DNA from: Delphinus delphis
Lineage: Eukaryota > Chordata > Mammalia > Artiodactyla > Delphinidae
DNA: 64,000 nucleotides
Direction of reading: 5' to 3'
Assembly: GCF_949987515.2 (NCBI RefSeq)
Contig: NC_082696.1
Coordinates: 62,566,447 to 62,630,446 of the forward strand
Part shown: one piece after another, positions 10,001-22,489 of the stretch
Numbering within the stretch: position 1 is the first letter of the stretch
Layout of the letters: every line of letters begins with the position of its first letter
Notes under the pieces: model-generated
The model's database searches: none
Told to the model about the DNA's origin: nothing
The model's input: the letters and a program-made list of their open reading frames with translations, nothing else
Program-made: the position numbers and the translations under genes

Positions 10001-13000
10001 AGTTCTAGAGACAGCAATAAAAAGCTAGATCACATTAAGAAAAAATGACACAAATTTCTTTACGATAGAATACATACATGTTCTCTCTTTCTACCCTTTT
10101 TTTTTTTTTCCAGTGTACTAAACAGTAGTGTAGTAATCTAAAGGTGCTCTGCTGTCTCCTAAAGAGTGAATCCATTTATTTTCTTATTCAGTAGCTTGGA
10201 GTATAACCAAATGCTTCAGATAAAACACAACCCTTACAATTATCTGAATTTTAACTGGCTACTGTGTTTCAATTTTCAATTTTCCATCCTTTCTCCCTGC
10301 CAGTTTTGAAGAGAGTGTTCATATGCCTCACAATATGCTGAGCCCAAGATGATCAGCCAAGTCTTGGCTTCTTTGAGAGCTTAAACCATTTAAACTACGT
10401 GCTCTTTCCAGCTGGCAGGTCAGGAGCACTGAGCAGACACTGCAGGTTTCTGCTTAGTTAAGTTTACACAAATGCGCCTCTGCTTATTCTTAGTGAGAAA
10501 GGAGAAAGAGTATCTGCCCTCTGAACAATTCTATCCATCTTCCTTTTCTTAGCTCACTGTGTCTAATCTGTTTGGCATTGCAGGCTTTTTCTTCTCTTTT
10601 TTTAATTCCTAAGTTTTGACTGGCAGATATTATTAAAAACAAACAAACCGTACGATGTTAATGTTTTTCACTCCTGAAAGCATATGTTTACTTTTCGTGA
10701 AACCTGCAAAAATTTCACTCATTTTCCCATATTACATTAATAGACATGTTTGGCAAAATAGTAGTCCCTAGATTTCGTCTTCAGATGTTAGCTTTTATAT
10801 CAAGATTAAGATTACAAAAAGCAGTATAGACTTTCATTGATCTCATTTCATTCTTCAAGTCTAAACTCTAATTCAGACATTTCCTACTTAACAATTTAAC
10901 TCTTGTTCAAATACTGACAGCTTTTCTTAGGGTTACAAAGTGACTCAGAGCACCTAAACAAAGTTTAAGTGTCTGTTTATTCTGGACATTTTCTTTAGGT
11001 CATTACTAAAACCTTAATACTACAATAAATGGATTTAGGGTAGCACTTAAATCACACATATAGCTTGTGAATGAAAAAAATTCAGAATGAGTGAAATCAG
11101 CTTAAATATATTATAATTAAGATGCAATCATTGCATTGCTACATGTTCTTGATTTTTATATGTATCTGCAGCTGAAATTACTGGTTTGCAATTGTGTTGG
11201 TTTGATTAGTTATTTAACTTTCCTATGGTAGAACTCTGTAAATTGTTGAACTCAAAGAACCATGCAATAATGACATTTATTATGTAATTATTAAACTTAG
11301 TTGTAGTCCAAATAATAATAACTATTGATTTTGGTGTTATATGTAAAAAAAGCCCATACCAATGCACTTTATTTTAAATTGATTATTTTGAATTTAAATC
11401 CCTCCTTCAACTGTCATTTTATTTATTTTTAATTTTTATCTGACATATATTTTATATTTGTTTTTCTAAACTTTAAGGGAAAATCAAATCTTTTCCTTAA
11501 CTTCTTATATACTTTGTCCATCTGACTTATATAGTTTGCCCTGAATATCTTGTCTTCTTAATTAATTAGGGATTTCAGACCCAGGTGTTTTTAAATGTCT
11601 TTGGACAAGAAAATGCTCCACATCTGTGAAATTACACTATAATTGAAGTTTCATTTAGTGGTATGGCAAAATATTAGGGATGGTGGGGGAAGAAACACTG
11701 GAAAGTTATTGCTGAGATGGAAAACTAGGTTCACAGGAATATGAGTCACAGTTCTTGAAAACCTTCTATTTAAAGCCACATATAATAAAGATAAGGATGT
11801 TAACATTAAATGTGTTTGTCTTTTAAAGTATGAGAAAATTATCAAAACCTATTTTTGCCTAAACTAATCTATCAAGCTTAAAATTGCTGCTTGATATCCA
11901 CTGTTCCTCTTTGTTTCTGCTAAACCCTGAAATCATAATGTAGAAAATATTTTATTTTTGACATCTCCAACAGGAAGCCCACACCTGAGAATCTGAAATA
12001 TGAGACTCAGGTGTTAGAAATTCAGCCCCAAAGATTTTGTAAAAAAGTGACTTTGAGCAAAAATTTTAGAGCTAAGAATAACTAACCAACCCAGTTAATC
12101 ATTCAGACTCTGAGAAGGAAACATATGGCACACTCAGAAGGGATGATTCAAGAGATTAATATTGGGATTTCTTTTTTACAAAGCTGTTGGTATGGTTAAG
12201 AAAAAACAGCAAGGCATGGTGAAGCACCCTATTGTTTTAGCAGAAAGCTATTAACCACATCTATGTGTGATACCAGAACTCTGATAACACGTACAGTTAT
12301 AGGAAAGGGCTGCCTGATGCTTAGAGAGGTCTCCACAATGGTCAACTCACAGCCAGGCAGTGAGGGATCTAGCCTTATAATACCTTAGCTTGACTTTTTT
12401 TATTAACCACTAACACACTGCTAGTAGTTCCCATTGGCCAAACCAACTGGAAACCAGGGAGCAAGGGATTCTAGTTGATGTAGTTCATAAAGATCAGCTT
12501 TCTTGGGCACAGAGCAAAGTAGAAGAGTGGAGAGCAGATCTGGAGGAGTAAGAAAAGAATATCCAGTACAACTAACAAACTGAAATGTACACAGTATTGG
12601 AGTCATTGGCTAAATGATACATTTCCATGTAAAGGGATAGTATACTTAAGAATAAAAAGCATCGCATATCATAAGAATTCATCCATCTCCACTGAGAATG
12701 AAAAGTGACTCATTCCCATTTTACCAAATCATCAGAAAAGGTTATTTTTCATTATATGTTAATGAGTGGGTTTCAAATTAGTTTTACAGAAAAGAGCTGG
12801 TGCCTTTTTAAATAGAAATGTCTGATAACTAGAAAACTCTAATAACTGTTAGTAGCAGTCAAATGTTTACTGTAATATAGAATAGTATCATTGTTCTGAT
12901 AGCCTATACATATAATCCAATCAAATTGTAATTGGTTATTAAAGAGTAGCTAGTTTGAGAGTATAGAATCTATATTGTGTAGACCCAGAAATAAAGGGAA

Positions 13001-14560
13001 CTGAGGGGGGAAGCCATTTGGTTGCCAACTGTTCAACCTCAACAGTTATAGTATCAGACATCTCAATTTCATTTAAAAACTTACTCTGCCACGTCCCTAT
13101 TTCTGTCAGTAATGCTGCCATCTTTTTTTTTAAGACTCTTAGACCACCGATCAATGTACCATGTTTTTCTCCTTCCCCATTGGTTTTTTTTTTTTTTTGG
13201 TCTGGACCATGTGCATGTGCATTATTTTTAAGAAATCATGCTTTTAACAGACATTCTTACAGAGAACACACACACACAAATAGAACCACACATGGGTACA
13301 CATATGTGCACATGTGGGTACACAGGTGCTTTGAAGAGGAAAATGAATACTATGATGTTTGTGGAACCTAAATTTAATTTCAAACAGAATAAAAGATTCA
13401 GTGAATACTGCAGACAAAATTGTATAGTGACTGAAGCCAATACGGCCAAAAATTACAGAGCAGAAAGCAGCACTCCTTAGCATAAATAGGAAATAGAAAT
13501 ACAGTTAAGGATGAAAATGAAATTAGATGTTACGTGTTAAATCTGGGAAGAGCGATAGTTATTACTCAAAGAATAACTGACGCTGTGTGCTGGTGATTAA
13601 AATAAGCTTCCTTATGTTATCTCTTCACATAAATGGTTAGTGTCTCTCGAATTTACCAGGGGTATTCTAATCCAGAACCTGAACATCTTGATGATATATA
13701 ATAAGTTTTCTCAACAAAAAATAAGGAACCCAGCATATAACTTAAGATGTACTGGTCTTTGGATTCTGCTCTTATAGGGTTTAATTCAGACAGAAAGTTT
13801 ATCTTGGCTTTTCTGGGGTGTGTGTGTGTTTGTGTCTGTGCACGTGTGTGCTAGGAAAGGACCACGACATGCATTTCACCAAAGGAAAACTGAATATCAT
13901 TTAACTGATTTTCTTGTAATGTGATCCTTTAAGTAATTAGGTACTTTTAAAGTTCTTTCTTGTGTTTGTAGAATAAAACAGGAAGCAAGAGACCCAGCGG
14001 GGCTTTTTGAGTCATTCCCACACTTAAGCCTTTTGGTTGCATTTTGTGTTCTTTCATGCATACAGGTCACCAGAAAAAAATGACTGTTTCCTACCTAAAA
14101 ATATTCTGTAAAAATCAGCGTATGTTTGTGCTGAATGATAAATCAGGAAAATTGCCTAAACCATGTTTCTGTTTCTTTTTGATTATCACTCAGGTTTTGG
14201 ATTGATATAGATTTTCTATGATTTGCTTAGCCTCCTGATTTCAGCCAATTCGCTAAACAATCTGTAATAGAGATTGAGAAGGGCTAAAGATCCAAAGTTC
14301 ATTTCAAAGAATTATCAACTAATCTTTCACTTATCTATAAACCCTTTTTGAAATAGCAGAGGGTATAATGGGCTCAGTAATAGAATACTTGCATTCCTAT
14401 TTTTGCCAAGTGCAAAATACATTTTGTCAGATCCAAATACATGGACCAATTTATTGCATCTTTTTTCAAGATATGTCTTTAAAGTTTTTTTTCCTGATTA
14501 TTTGTTTTTTCATGAGAGGAATTGAGCTACTGTCAAGAATATTTTTAACAAAGCCATCAG
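10001..14560. other. AT-rich noncoding DNA, no recognised element
   Basis: No exon, RNA gene or clear transposon was identified over this long stretch. Small simple repeats occur: a poly-T run near 10097, CA-rich text at 13265-13325 and an interrupted GT tract at 13820-13850. The overlapping open frames at 13.0-13.5 kb read through the CA-rich patch (THTHT, VCVCV) and are not genes. Confidence 0.5.
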
Positions 14561-14710
14561 AGTGGTAGCAATGACAATAACAATAAGAACAGCAAGCATA
14601 TTTAAGTGCCTACCAGTTGGCCAACACAGGGCTAAGCATCTTAGATGGAATTTCTCATTAATTCTTACAGCATCTTCTTTTGACCAGATTTTTTAGTTTT
14701 GTCATATGTA
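14561..14710 (-). mobile_element. MIR SINE, minus strand (with adjoining inverted copy)
   Basis: An ancient mammalian-wide SINE in reverse orientation. Text such as AAGTGCCTACCAGTTGGCCAACACAGGGCTAAGCATCTTAGATGG followed by TTCTCATTAATTCTTACAGCATC matches the reverse-complement MIR pattern 'tgccaggcactgtgctaagcgctttacat...tctcatttaatcctcacaacaac'. It adjoins a partial inverted copy of itself ending at 14774, described separately. Confidence 0.65.
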
Positions 14711-14774
14711 AATGGTGCACATTCTGGTCAAAAGAAGATGCTGTAAGAATTATTGTTGTTGTCATTGCTACCAG
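14561..14774. repeat. imperfect inverted repeat with a discontinuous arm
   Basis: The segment 14659-14688 is the perfect reverse complement of 14723-14752 (30 bp), with a 34-nt spacer. Immediately beyond, 14749-14774 is the reverse complement of 14561-14586 with 2 mismatches in 26. The right arm is thus one continuous 53-nt block, while the left arm holds the same two parts separated by 72 extra bases (14587-14658). The extra bases belong to a MIR, so they are the original state. Confidence 0.93.
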
Positions 14775-15457
14775 TGTTGTATGGAGAAATTATTTTTGTA
14801 TCAGTCTCACATAAGAACAACAAAAATACTCTGGACCTTGGAGTCAGGTACTAATTGGAGGGGATCCTTACTGAATAGTCTTGCACAGGAGCCTAAAAAG
14901 TGAGAGAAAGTTAAATTGGCAGGCTTGAGTGTTTGCAAAGTAAATTTATCAATAGACATTACAGAGCCTCTATAAACAAACCCAGGAAAGATATGTTAAC
15001 TTCCTCTTCTGTATTAAATGTTAATAAAGAAAATTTATCCCATAATTTAGACTTTTAGTATTTCCTTCCTGTAAAGCTAAAAGTGAGGATCCCTCTGTAG
15101 GTCTAGCAACATGTGTTTAATGTTTATTCTCTTTTACAGTGATACTCTTTAAGAAAAGTAAATAATTATATTTTATTCAAACCTGGGTAAATACTGTCAA
15201 GTTATTAGCATACCATAAACGATATAAAAATAGACATCTTTAATGTATTCATAGAAGAAGGATCGCCCTCTTCTGTTTTTTTAGTAATTTATTTATAATT
15301 GGTCTTTGTCAGAAAGTATTAGATTTCTACAGTGTTTTATTAAAATAATTAGACAACATACAAAACATGAAATATAATGAATTTATTATATTATGCACTA
15401 ATTTGTAAAAAATGAGATATTTACTTATTAGTGTTCCAAAAGCAAAAAATGTTTTTG

Positions 15458-15483
15458 GAAATTTCATATATATATGAAATTTC
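15458..15483. repeat. 26-bp perfect palindrome
   Basis: The half-site GAAATTTCATATA is followed directly by its exact reverse complement TATATGAAATTTC, with no spacer. The centre is (AT)n. Could extrude as a small cruciform; no function is indicated. Confidence 0.95.
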
Positions 15484-16239
15484 TTCCCTTAGCTTTTTCT
15501 AGGGACTGATTACAATGTCATATGTATTATAAAGGTTCAATTTGAAGAAATTTACATAGGTTTTGTTGTTTGTGTGCTATGCATAACTATTATGATGAAA
15601 GAATAAAACAATTGTGCTTGAAAACTAAAGGAGGAATATCAACAGAGGGGATATTATAGCTCTCACCTTGTTGGTCGATAGCCCCACATATAACTGTAAA
15701 ACTCTCTTTTTATTTAGCTCTTTGTGATTAAGGAGCTAAACTCTGTGTGATTGCTGTAGGTCACATCTCTCTTTATAAAAAAGAGAATTTAGCAACCATC
15801 AATAGTTTACATCTCTTACTGACTGATCTTCAAGTGAATGAACATATTTGCAAAGAATACCTTAAGGACAGAACTTGGAAAAGTCTTGTGTTTGCACACT
15901 TGGTGTACCAGTAGTTCAGGCAACTTAACTGTCCTCTATAAAACATAGAAAATATATATTTGATAAAGGATATTATTTTACAAAACATATCTATTCTAAA
16001 TTTATATTCTGCATTTCAGAATACCTAAATTTTTAAATTTTCTCTCAGCCAATAATAAAATTCCTCTCTCTTTCTAAATTGTAGATTACATGATTGCGAT
16101 ATAGAATAAGAAAACTGTTCCATATTGGTATACTCCATATTACTTAATGGAAACATTTTATAGCATATGACAGAGGAATATGTGGGGTTTTTTTTAACAT
16201 TTATTAAGCATCTATTCCACATTGCTTATGTATGTCAAG

Positions 16240-16345
16240 ACACTAGCGTTCTGGTCCTGGTTCTTCAATTATCTTACTGTGCAACCTTGATTTCTGAGCC
16301 TCTATCTTATATAATACATAAGATAATTGAACCAGGTGAAGAACA
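16240..16345 (+). mobile_element. possible MIR fragment with internal inverted repeat
   Basis: CCTGGTTCTTCAATTATCTT, CTGTGCAACCTTGATTTCTG and AGCCTCTATCTTATATAATA follow the order of the MIR core ('cctggctctgccacttact', 'ctgtgtgaccttgggcaag', 'ctctgagcctcagtttcctc'). The final block TAAGATAATTGAACCAGG (16319-16336) is the reverse complement of 16256-16276 apart from a 3-base gap, which is not expected of MIR. Confidence 0.4.
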
Positions 16346-19045
16346 GATATTTACAAATGGAGGTTTTGTGACTTTAGTAGGAATGGATGTATATGACTAT
16401 AATTTCATTTTAAATCTATGAGTATTATCATTGCTAAGACCCAGTACAGCAATTGAACTTTTGATGTCTTAAAAAGATCTTATTATAAGAAGGGTTAACC
16501 TATAAAATAGCAAGATAGCTTTCTAGTGAAGTTCAGAGAAATATAAGCTGATTTTAGGCAATATACTTTGAGTCCTCTTCTTCCCTAGAGAAGGACCAGC
16601 ATAGGAGACCAAACAGATCTGTGGTGAACTCTAGTTAAATATAAGGTTTTATATATTTTTAGTGTTTAAAAAGGAAATAGCAGTGTCCACAAAGAGGGTT
16701 AAGTGAACACTGACCTTAAGACTAGTTGTATGTGTTTGAACTTTTCAAAGAAAAAGCCCCTGTATAATTATCTCCTAGATCTTCAGAAATTCTAGTCATG
16801 GGAGTAATGCTTGAATCTGCTAGATACTATCAATGATTTGACATAAGGATATCCTTATTCCAGTCTATTTTTTGGCTTTCTAATTGGTTTAATCCCATAG
16901 CTATAGGTCAGAGGTATGAAGAATTTGTCTTCACTAAGGTTTTTCAACTTGTAACAAATGCCCTAGTTAACAATTCCACTGACTTACCTCATAAATAAGG
17001 TTATACCTTTAGCTATGCTCTCGCACTCCAATCATTATCATCTCAACCAGAATGCAGTAGGGTGTATTAGATTTTTTTATAATCATAACAATATTATGTA
17101 TTTTTTCTCTGTCTCCTTCACTAACAATATTGAAATTTAAATTTTCCTATTTCTACCATCACTTCATTTGATCATCCCCTGTTTCCAAGTGGTAACCACA
17201 GTGCTTGTTGATTTTCCAAATAAGGCCTTTATGATATTAAAATGGATGCTGTGATTTGCAGTTCAGAACTCCCTTCAGAACTGAAAGACACAGTCCTTGC
17301 TGCTGGAAATGCTTCCAGCTGGTAGCCCTCATAGGAAATTGTCCTCAGCTGAAGAGAATGATTTCACTCTTGGTCTTGCCCCTTCAAACTCCTATCACCG
17401 GTGGATGCATGAGTATATAGGCTTTTAACCATAAAGCAGAATGCTTCTGAGGTGTTCTCCCCAGTTTCGTATTCCACATGGGCTCAGCAGATGCTTTTAA
17501 GACTAAATTGCAGCCCAACTTTTCCTCTTGTTCATTTATCCTTTCTTCACTTCCTCGGGTGCTGATCCTGCACACTAGTCTCCATTACAGAGTCTGCTTC
17601 CCAGGGATCCAACCTGAAAAGGTATCAAAATTATTTATCATCTTTGGACATTTTTTGGTTTTATACATATGGTCTTAGACATCCGTATTCCTGTAAACAA
17701 GAAAGATAATGAATTTACTTGCTAGAAATAATTGGAAATAAAATACAGTATGCTCCGTCTGCCATAGATTTTAGAGTACAGAAATCAGGCATATTATTTT
17801 TCCAGTAAAGCATGGTTAATTTTCATTGTTTAGCATTCATTCCTTTACAGTATAGTTGTTTGTACCTTTTACTAATTTAAATTGGATAATAACTCCCTTT
17901 GAGCGTGGGTACCAATATGACAGTGGATGAATTATTTGCCTAGGTTTTTCTGTGAGCCACAGAAAAAAGAATTAAATTAACAAAAACCAGACTCTTGATT
18001 TCAAGTATTTTTTCTTTATTCATTTAAAATTATTTTAAAGGATTTAATCTCATATTTCAAAGGTGTTTTCCATCTTTCCCTCTCTGATTCGTACTCAATT
18101 GTTCCCATATCTTTAACTTTTATTGTTAAATTATCCTGACTATTCTTATGTCTTGCCACCTGTGGAAAACAAATATAAAGATAGTAGAAAAATGTAATAA
18201 AGTGTAAGCTGGTTTCAGCAGAATCAGATATTAAACTCCCTCCAAGTAAGTATAGTTTGTGGAATAAGGAAAGAATGTTAACCCAAGGTTAGCATACTAC
18301 ACGTGAGATCCATTAAAATTCAGAATAATAGGAAAGACAATCAAAATGAGAACTGAGATAGAAAAACACTAATTGTCTAATTAAATCTGCTTCCTGGTTT
18401 TGAGTAGATGTGCCATTATATCTGTTAGGTCTTGCACACGAAGTCCAAAAATTCTTTGCATGACTAAGTTGAAGGTTCTACATTAATCACCAGCTATGTG
18501 TTTATCTTTTATTGGTTTTTCTTAATTTAAACAAAAATGGAAAAGTAGTTATCTTACAGTGTTGTGGGACAAGGCAGCGTGCTTATCTAGCCTAATTTGT
18601 TTAAAAATTGTTAAGGTAAATGTTGTAGTATATTCACATATGAACTATCCAATAAACAGATGCACGTATTCGGTTCGACTGAGCAGAAAAAAGAGTAAAC
18701 TATAAGTTTTAAATTTTTAAAAAATTACTCAAGATAAACTCACAAGAATTATTTTAAGAAAACTTCCAGGTAACAAACAATTTCATTTGATGAATTCCAA
18801 CAGAGCATAGTACCCCAAACCCGATGTGTGCAGTTTGCAGCAGCTTCTGCACTTGCCACTAGTCTAAGGCAACATGTGCTGACACTAGAACTGGGTAGGT
18901 AGAACAATGCCTCAGGAAGATACTTACCTCACGAAATAGGCAGAAAACCTTAAACAGAAGCCCAGCAACAGCACATTCCTCTCAGTAGTATATTCCACCC
19001 CTTTACAGTAATCAAAAGTGCAGATTGATAGAGAATATAATCATA

Positions 19046-19169
19046 GGGCTATCAGATTTAACAAATAAAAATATAGGACACCCAGCTCAGTTTAGATTTC
19101 AAATAAACAATGGATAATTTCTTAGTATAAGTGTGTACCAAATATTGCATCCTGTATTTTACTGGCATC
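19046..19169. mobile_element. palindromic DNA-transposon relic (MER53-like)
   Basis: Starts GGGCTATCAGATTTAACAAA, followed by AAAATATAGGACACCCAGC, TTTCAAATAAACAATGGAT and TTCTTAGTATAAGTGTGTACC, then closes with CCTGTATTTTACTGGC, the rough inverse of its beginning. This is the pattern of a known mammalian miniature transposon with long inverted arms, here missing most of the second arm. Family name is a recollection and may be wrong. Confidence 0.5.
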
Positions 19170-19204
19170 TCTATATAACAAGCTTCCAAAAACAATTGTA
19201 AGAA

Positions 19205-19760
19205 TATATTCAAAGTTTCGTAAAGAAAGCAGAAAACACTTCATTTATTTCAAACAGAGGGAATTTAATACAGAGAATTGGTTGCATAGGTGTTGGAAGG
19301 CCTAAGAGAGCGAGAAGGAAATAATGAGGTAACTCAGACATTAGTAACTGCAGGAAAGAGCCATGATCTGCAGGGCTGAGGGACAAGAGGGAGGGGCTTA
19401 TTTTCCTGGAGCCCACAATGGAGAGGCTGCATGGCTGGATGAGACCTTAACAAGGGACCCCACCATTGGTACTGCAACACAGAGAAGGAGGTACTACCCA
19501 AGTCAGAAGGAACCCCAGAAAAAGTGTCAGTGTGGATAGCAAGACCACCAGGAGGAATGCTGACTGTGGGAAAGAAGCTCTTTCCAGAATAGGTATCAGC
19601 TGGTACTAGACTAAAGCTGATGTCATTGCTTCACCAACCACTGGTAGAGCCCAGCCAGAAATCAGCTGGCAAAGAACTCTGAGAAATATAGTTTTCCACC
19701 CCCTAAAATACACAGAGGAGCACAGAAAAGTGTGACTAGGGACTGAGAGCAAATCCTCAA
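19205..19760. repeat. probable old interspersed repeat, unclassified
   Basis: GC-richer than its surroundings, with phrases such as GAGGGAATTTAATACAGAGA and ATTGGTTGCATAGGTG that recur in old mammalian repeats (L1M 3' ends or MaLR). I cannot place it. The minus-strand open frames here have no recognisable domain. Confidence 0.35.
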
Positions 19761-19869
19761 TCAAGGAATATATTTTTAAAAATCTGGACAGAAGAATAAG
19801 ATTCAGAAAAAATTGAGAAAAAAAACAGTAATTAAGTTTACAAATGAACAAACTGAAGAATTAATAGCT

Positions 19870-21330
19870 GAGGTGATAGAATTAATAAGAGAGACAAAGA
19901 TTTTATGTGGGTGTAGATAATTTTATCAGAATAGTTAGGTAGTAGTTTAACTCTTTCTCTTACAAAAAAGAAACAGATTTCCTATAAGCTGCAAATAAAT
20001 TTGCCAAGGTAAAATTAAAGACATTTCAACTGAAGACGTCAGAAAACAAAAATGGCCAATGTGTTGGAGACCAAATTAATCAAATGGAATCCCAGAGAAT
20101 TTTCTTAGACTGTGGTATAAACACATAAAGAAATGGAAAGAATTAGAGAAAGTAATGAGACATGGAGAACAAATCTCGAAGTTCAAAAGTCAATCAAATG
20201 TTGTTACAGAAATAAAGAAAACAGGAAAAAGTAGATACACAATAAAAAATACTTCTTAAAACTGAAGGACATTTCAGACTATAAGGACACACATAGTGCC
20301 AAGCAAGTAAATGACACAGCCAGGACATTTTGGTGAAGTTTCAGAACCCCAAGAATAACTGAAATGTACTGGAATTCCTAAGAACTTCCACAGCCAAAAC
20401 TCTGGTTCTTTACAAAAGAACAAATATCGGACATTTCATCACCATCTCTGGATGCCAGGAGACAATAAAGCAGTATCTTTAAAGTCATCCAGAAACATTT
20501 TCCCAATTAATAACTAGTCCATAAAAGTGTCATTCAAAATTAAGGAAAAATAAAGCCAAATAAGATTTGGAAATACACAGAGATATTTCATTAAAGTGAT
20601 AACATAAGGAAAGAAAGAGAAAGAACTAAAAAACGTTGATGAACAAAGAAACCGATAAAACATGATAACAATTAAGCGCATACCAGCTAACACTCACAGA
20701 AGAAACTTCCCAAGTGTAAATATATAGAGCATTAAAAGTAATGCTAGAAAAAGATTTGATATGCTGAACAAATATTAGCAGAACATGTAGTTAAATCTAA
20801 TAAGGTAGGATTCTGAATGGGGCAAAATAATGATGCTTTGTTTGCTTTACAAACCCTGACATAAAAACAAATAACAATTGGAACAGCAGAGAAACCACAC
20901 ACAAGCAACATCTTCAACAAAAGTAGGTTACAAGTCCCCCCCACCCCAGTGTCCAGAACACAGATGCAAACAGCAGGATGCTCACAGACCCCTCATGGGT
21001 TTAACAGCTGTGCACGAGTAGCTGGGAGAAAAAAAAAAGAGTTCTAATAGCTCAGAAAGTCTTGGAATCCAGAAATTGCCAGCAGATATTCCCCCCACAC
21101 ACTGAGAAAATTGATAGAAACAGGGAAAATAATCTATAAGCTATAATTTGTGGGTGAGAGCTTAAAAACATTCACCAAGCCCGATAGTTGGCCGCATGAA
21201 GATCAGAGGGTCTTGATGTGGTTATTCTCTGAAGAGCTGCACTCTGAAATATGGTAGACAGTTGTCACATATGGCTGTTAAGCTAGGCTGGATTGTAATT
21301 TACTGAAAATAAAAGATACTCACCAGGTCT
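19870..21330 (+). mobile_element. old L1/HAL1 ORF1 region, plus strand
   Basis: Decayed LINE sequence. 20080-20600 follows the L1/HAL1 ORF1 coding layout in order: a run of GAAATGGAAAGAATTAGAG type, ACTGAAGGACATTTCAGACT, CACATAGTGCCAAGCAAG, GTGAAGTTTCAGAACCCCAA, CTTCCACAGCCAAAACTCT, ATCTCTGGATGCCAGGAGAC, AATAAAGCAGTATCTTTAAA and CATTCAAAATTAAGG. All frames are broken. 20640-21330 may be the continuing 3' part; this is weaker. Confidence 0.6.
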
Positions 21331-21335
21331 TGGAG

Positions 21336-21492
21336 ACTTAGTGCCAAAAGAAAGGGAGAAAGGGAGAAAGAGAGAAAGAGAGAGAAAAGGAAGGAAAAAG
21401 AAAGAAAGGAAGGAAGGAAGGAAGGAAGGAAGGAGGGAGGGAAGGAAGGAAGGAAGAAAAAGAAAGAAAGAAAGAGAAAGAAGGAAAAAGAA
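21336..21492 (+). repeat. purine-only (GAAA/GGAA/GAGA)n tract
   Basis: About 155 bases with almost only A and G on the plus strand: GAAAGGGAGAAAGAGAG-type text, then a GGAA tetranucleotide block (about 21404-21455), then AAAGAAAGAAAG. The open frame across it is a low-complexity lysine/arginine/glutamate string, not a gene. Polypurine mirror-like tracts can adopt triplex (H-DNA) structure in vitro. Confidence 0.95.
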
Positions 21493-22489
21493 AATAATAT
21501 ATACTATCAGTTTTTATTTTGATTTAAATTTGAAATGGTATTATTTATGATAACCTATATTACATAAAATGTATTGTTAAAATTAATTGCACCTGTTTCT
21601 TTTCAGTTTTTGTGATGTGGCTAGTACAAAAGTAAAAACTGCTTGTGTGACTCATATTCCTATTAGACAGTGCTGCTCTAGAGGTTCAGAAATATCTCAA
21701 AACTCTTTCTTACAAACTGACAGAGACTTCCATTTAAAAAAATATATATCAGAAGTAGAATTAAAATAGAATAGAAAAGAAACATTGAAACTGAGAAAAT
21801 TTCAGATACTGAGGTAGTCAAATCCAGAATGTGGGACTTTCTATAGGAAAAATGACTCTTTTTCTGACAAATCAATGAGATGAAAAAGGGAGAGGAAATT
21901 TTAAAGAATGAAAGAGGCTTAAGAAATATGACCAACAAATGCAATATGGAGCTCCTGTTTGCCTTCTTCATTCAAACAGAGCAACTGTAAAATGTATCTT
22001 GAGACCACTGTTATAAGGAATTAAAAGTTATTAATTTTGTTAGGTGTTAAAATGGCACACTGATTATGAAAATGTAAAAGGTCTTTTGATTAGAGTTGCA
22101 TAATTTCTGGGACTTTCTTTATAAACTTCCAGCAAAATATACAAACAAAAGAATAAAAATTACTGCTCATGAAGGCCTGGGAAGAATTGGCAAAATGTTG
22201 GTAACTGATGAAGTTTGGTTATGGTACATAAGGATTAAATAAATTTTTCTCTTTATATTTGTTTATGTTTGAAAATTCTATATTAAAAAGTTAAAAAGAT
22301 GGGTAAAATAATCATAGACTAATAAAATAATGACTCTAAAATAGGGTAAGAGCATTCTAAAGAAATATGAGAAGTAATTCCTGTCACATAAATAATGCAG
22401 TTATGTAACTTGCTAGTTAAATAACAAAGTCATGTTGAGCACCAAACAAAATACTAAATAACCTAAAATCTAGTTATCTGCTATTTAGG

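Larger units (their letters stand above)
14775..19045. other. AT-rich noncoding DNA, little recognised
   Basis: No gene or clear transposon was found apart from a possible MIR near 16240-16350. Contains two small inverted repeats (15458-15483 and 16256-16336). Short open frames are scattered and featureless. Parts of 16.8-17.6 kb are less AT-rich. Confidence 0.45.

Noticed and set aside
13018..13483. Cluster of overlapping frames up to 117 aa on both strands
   Set aside because: They read through a CA-rich patch and poly-T runs; no domain or exon structure.
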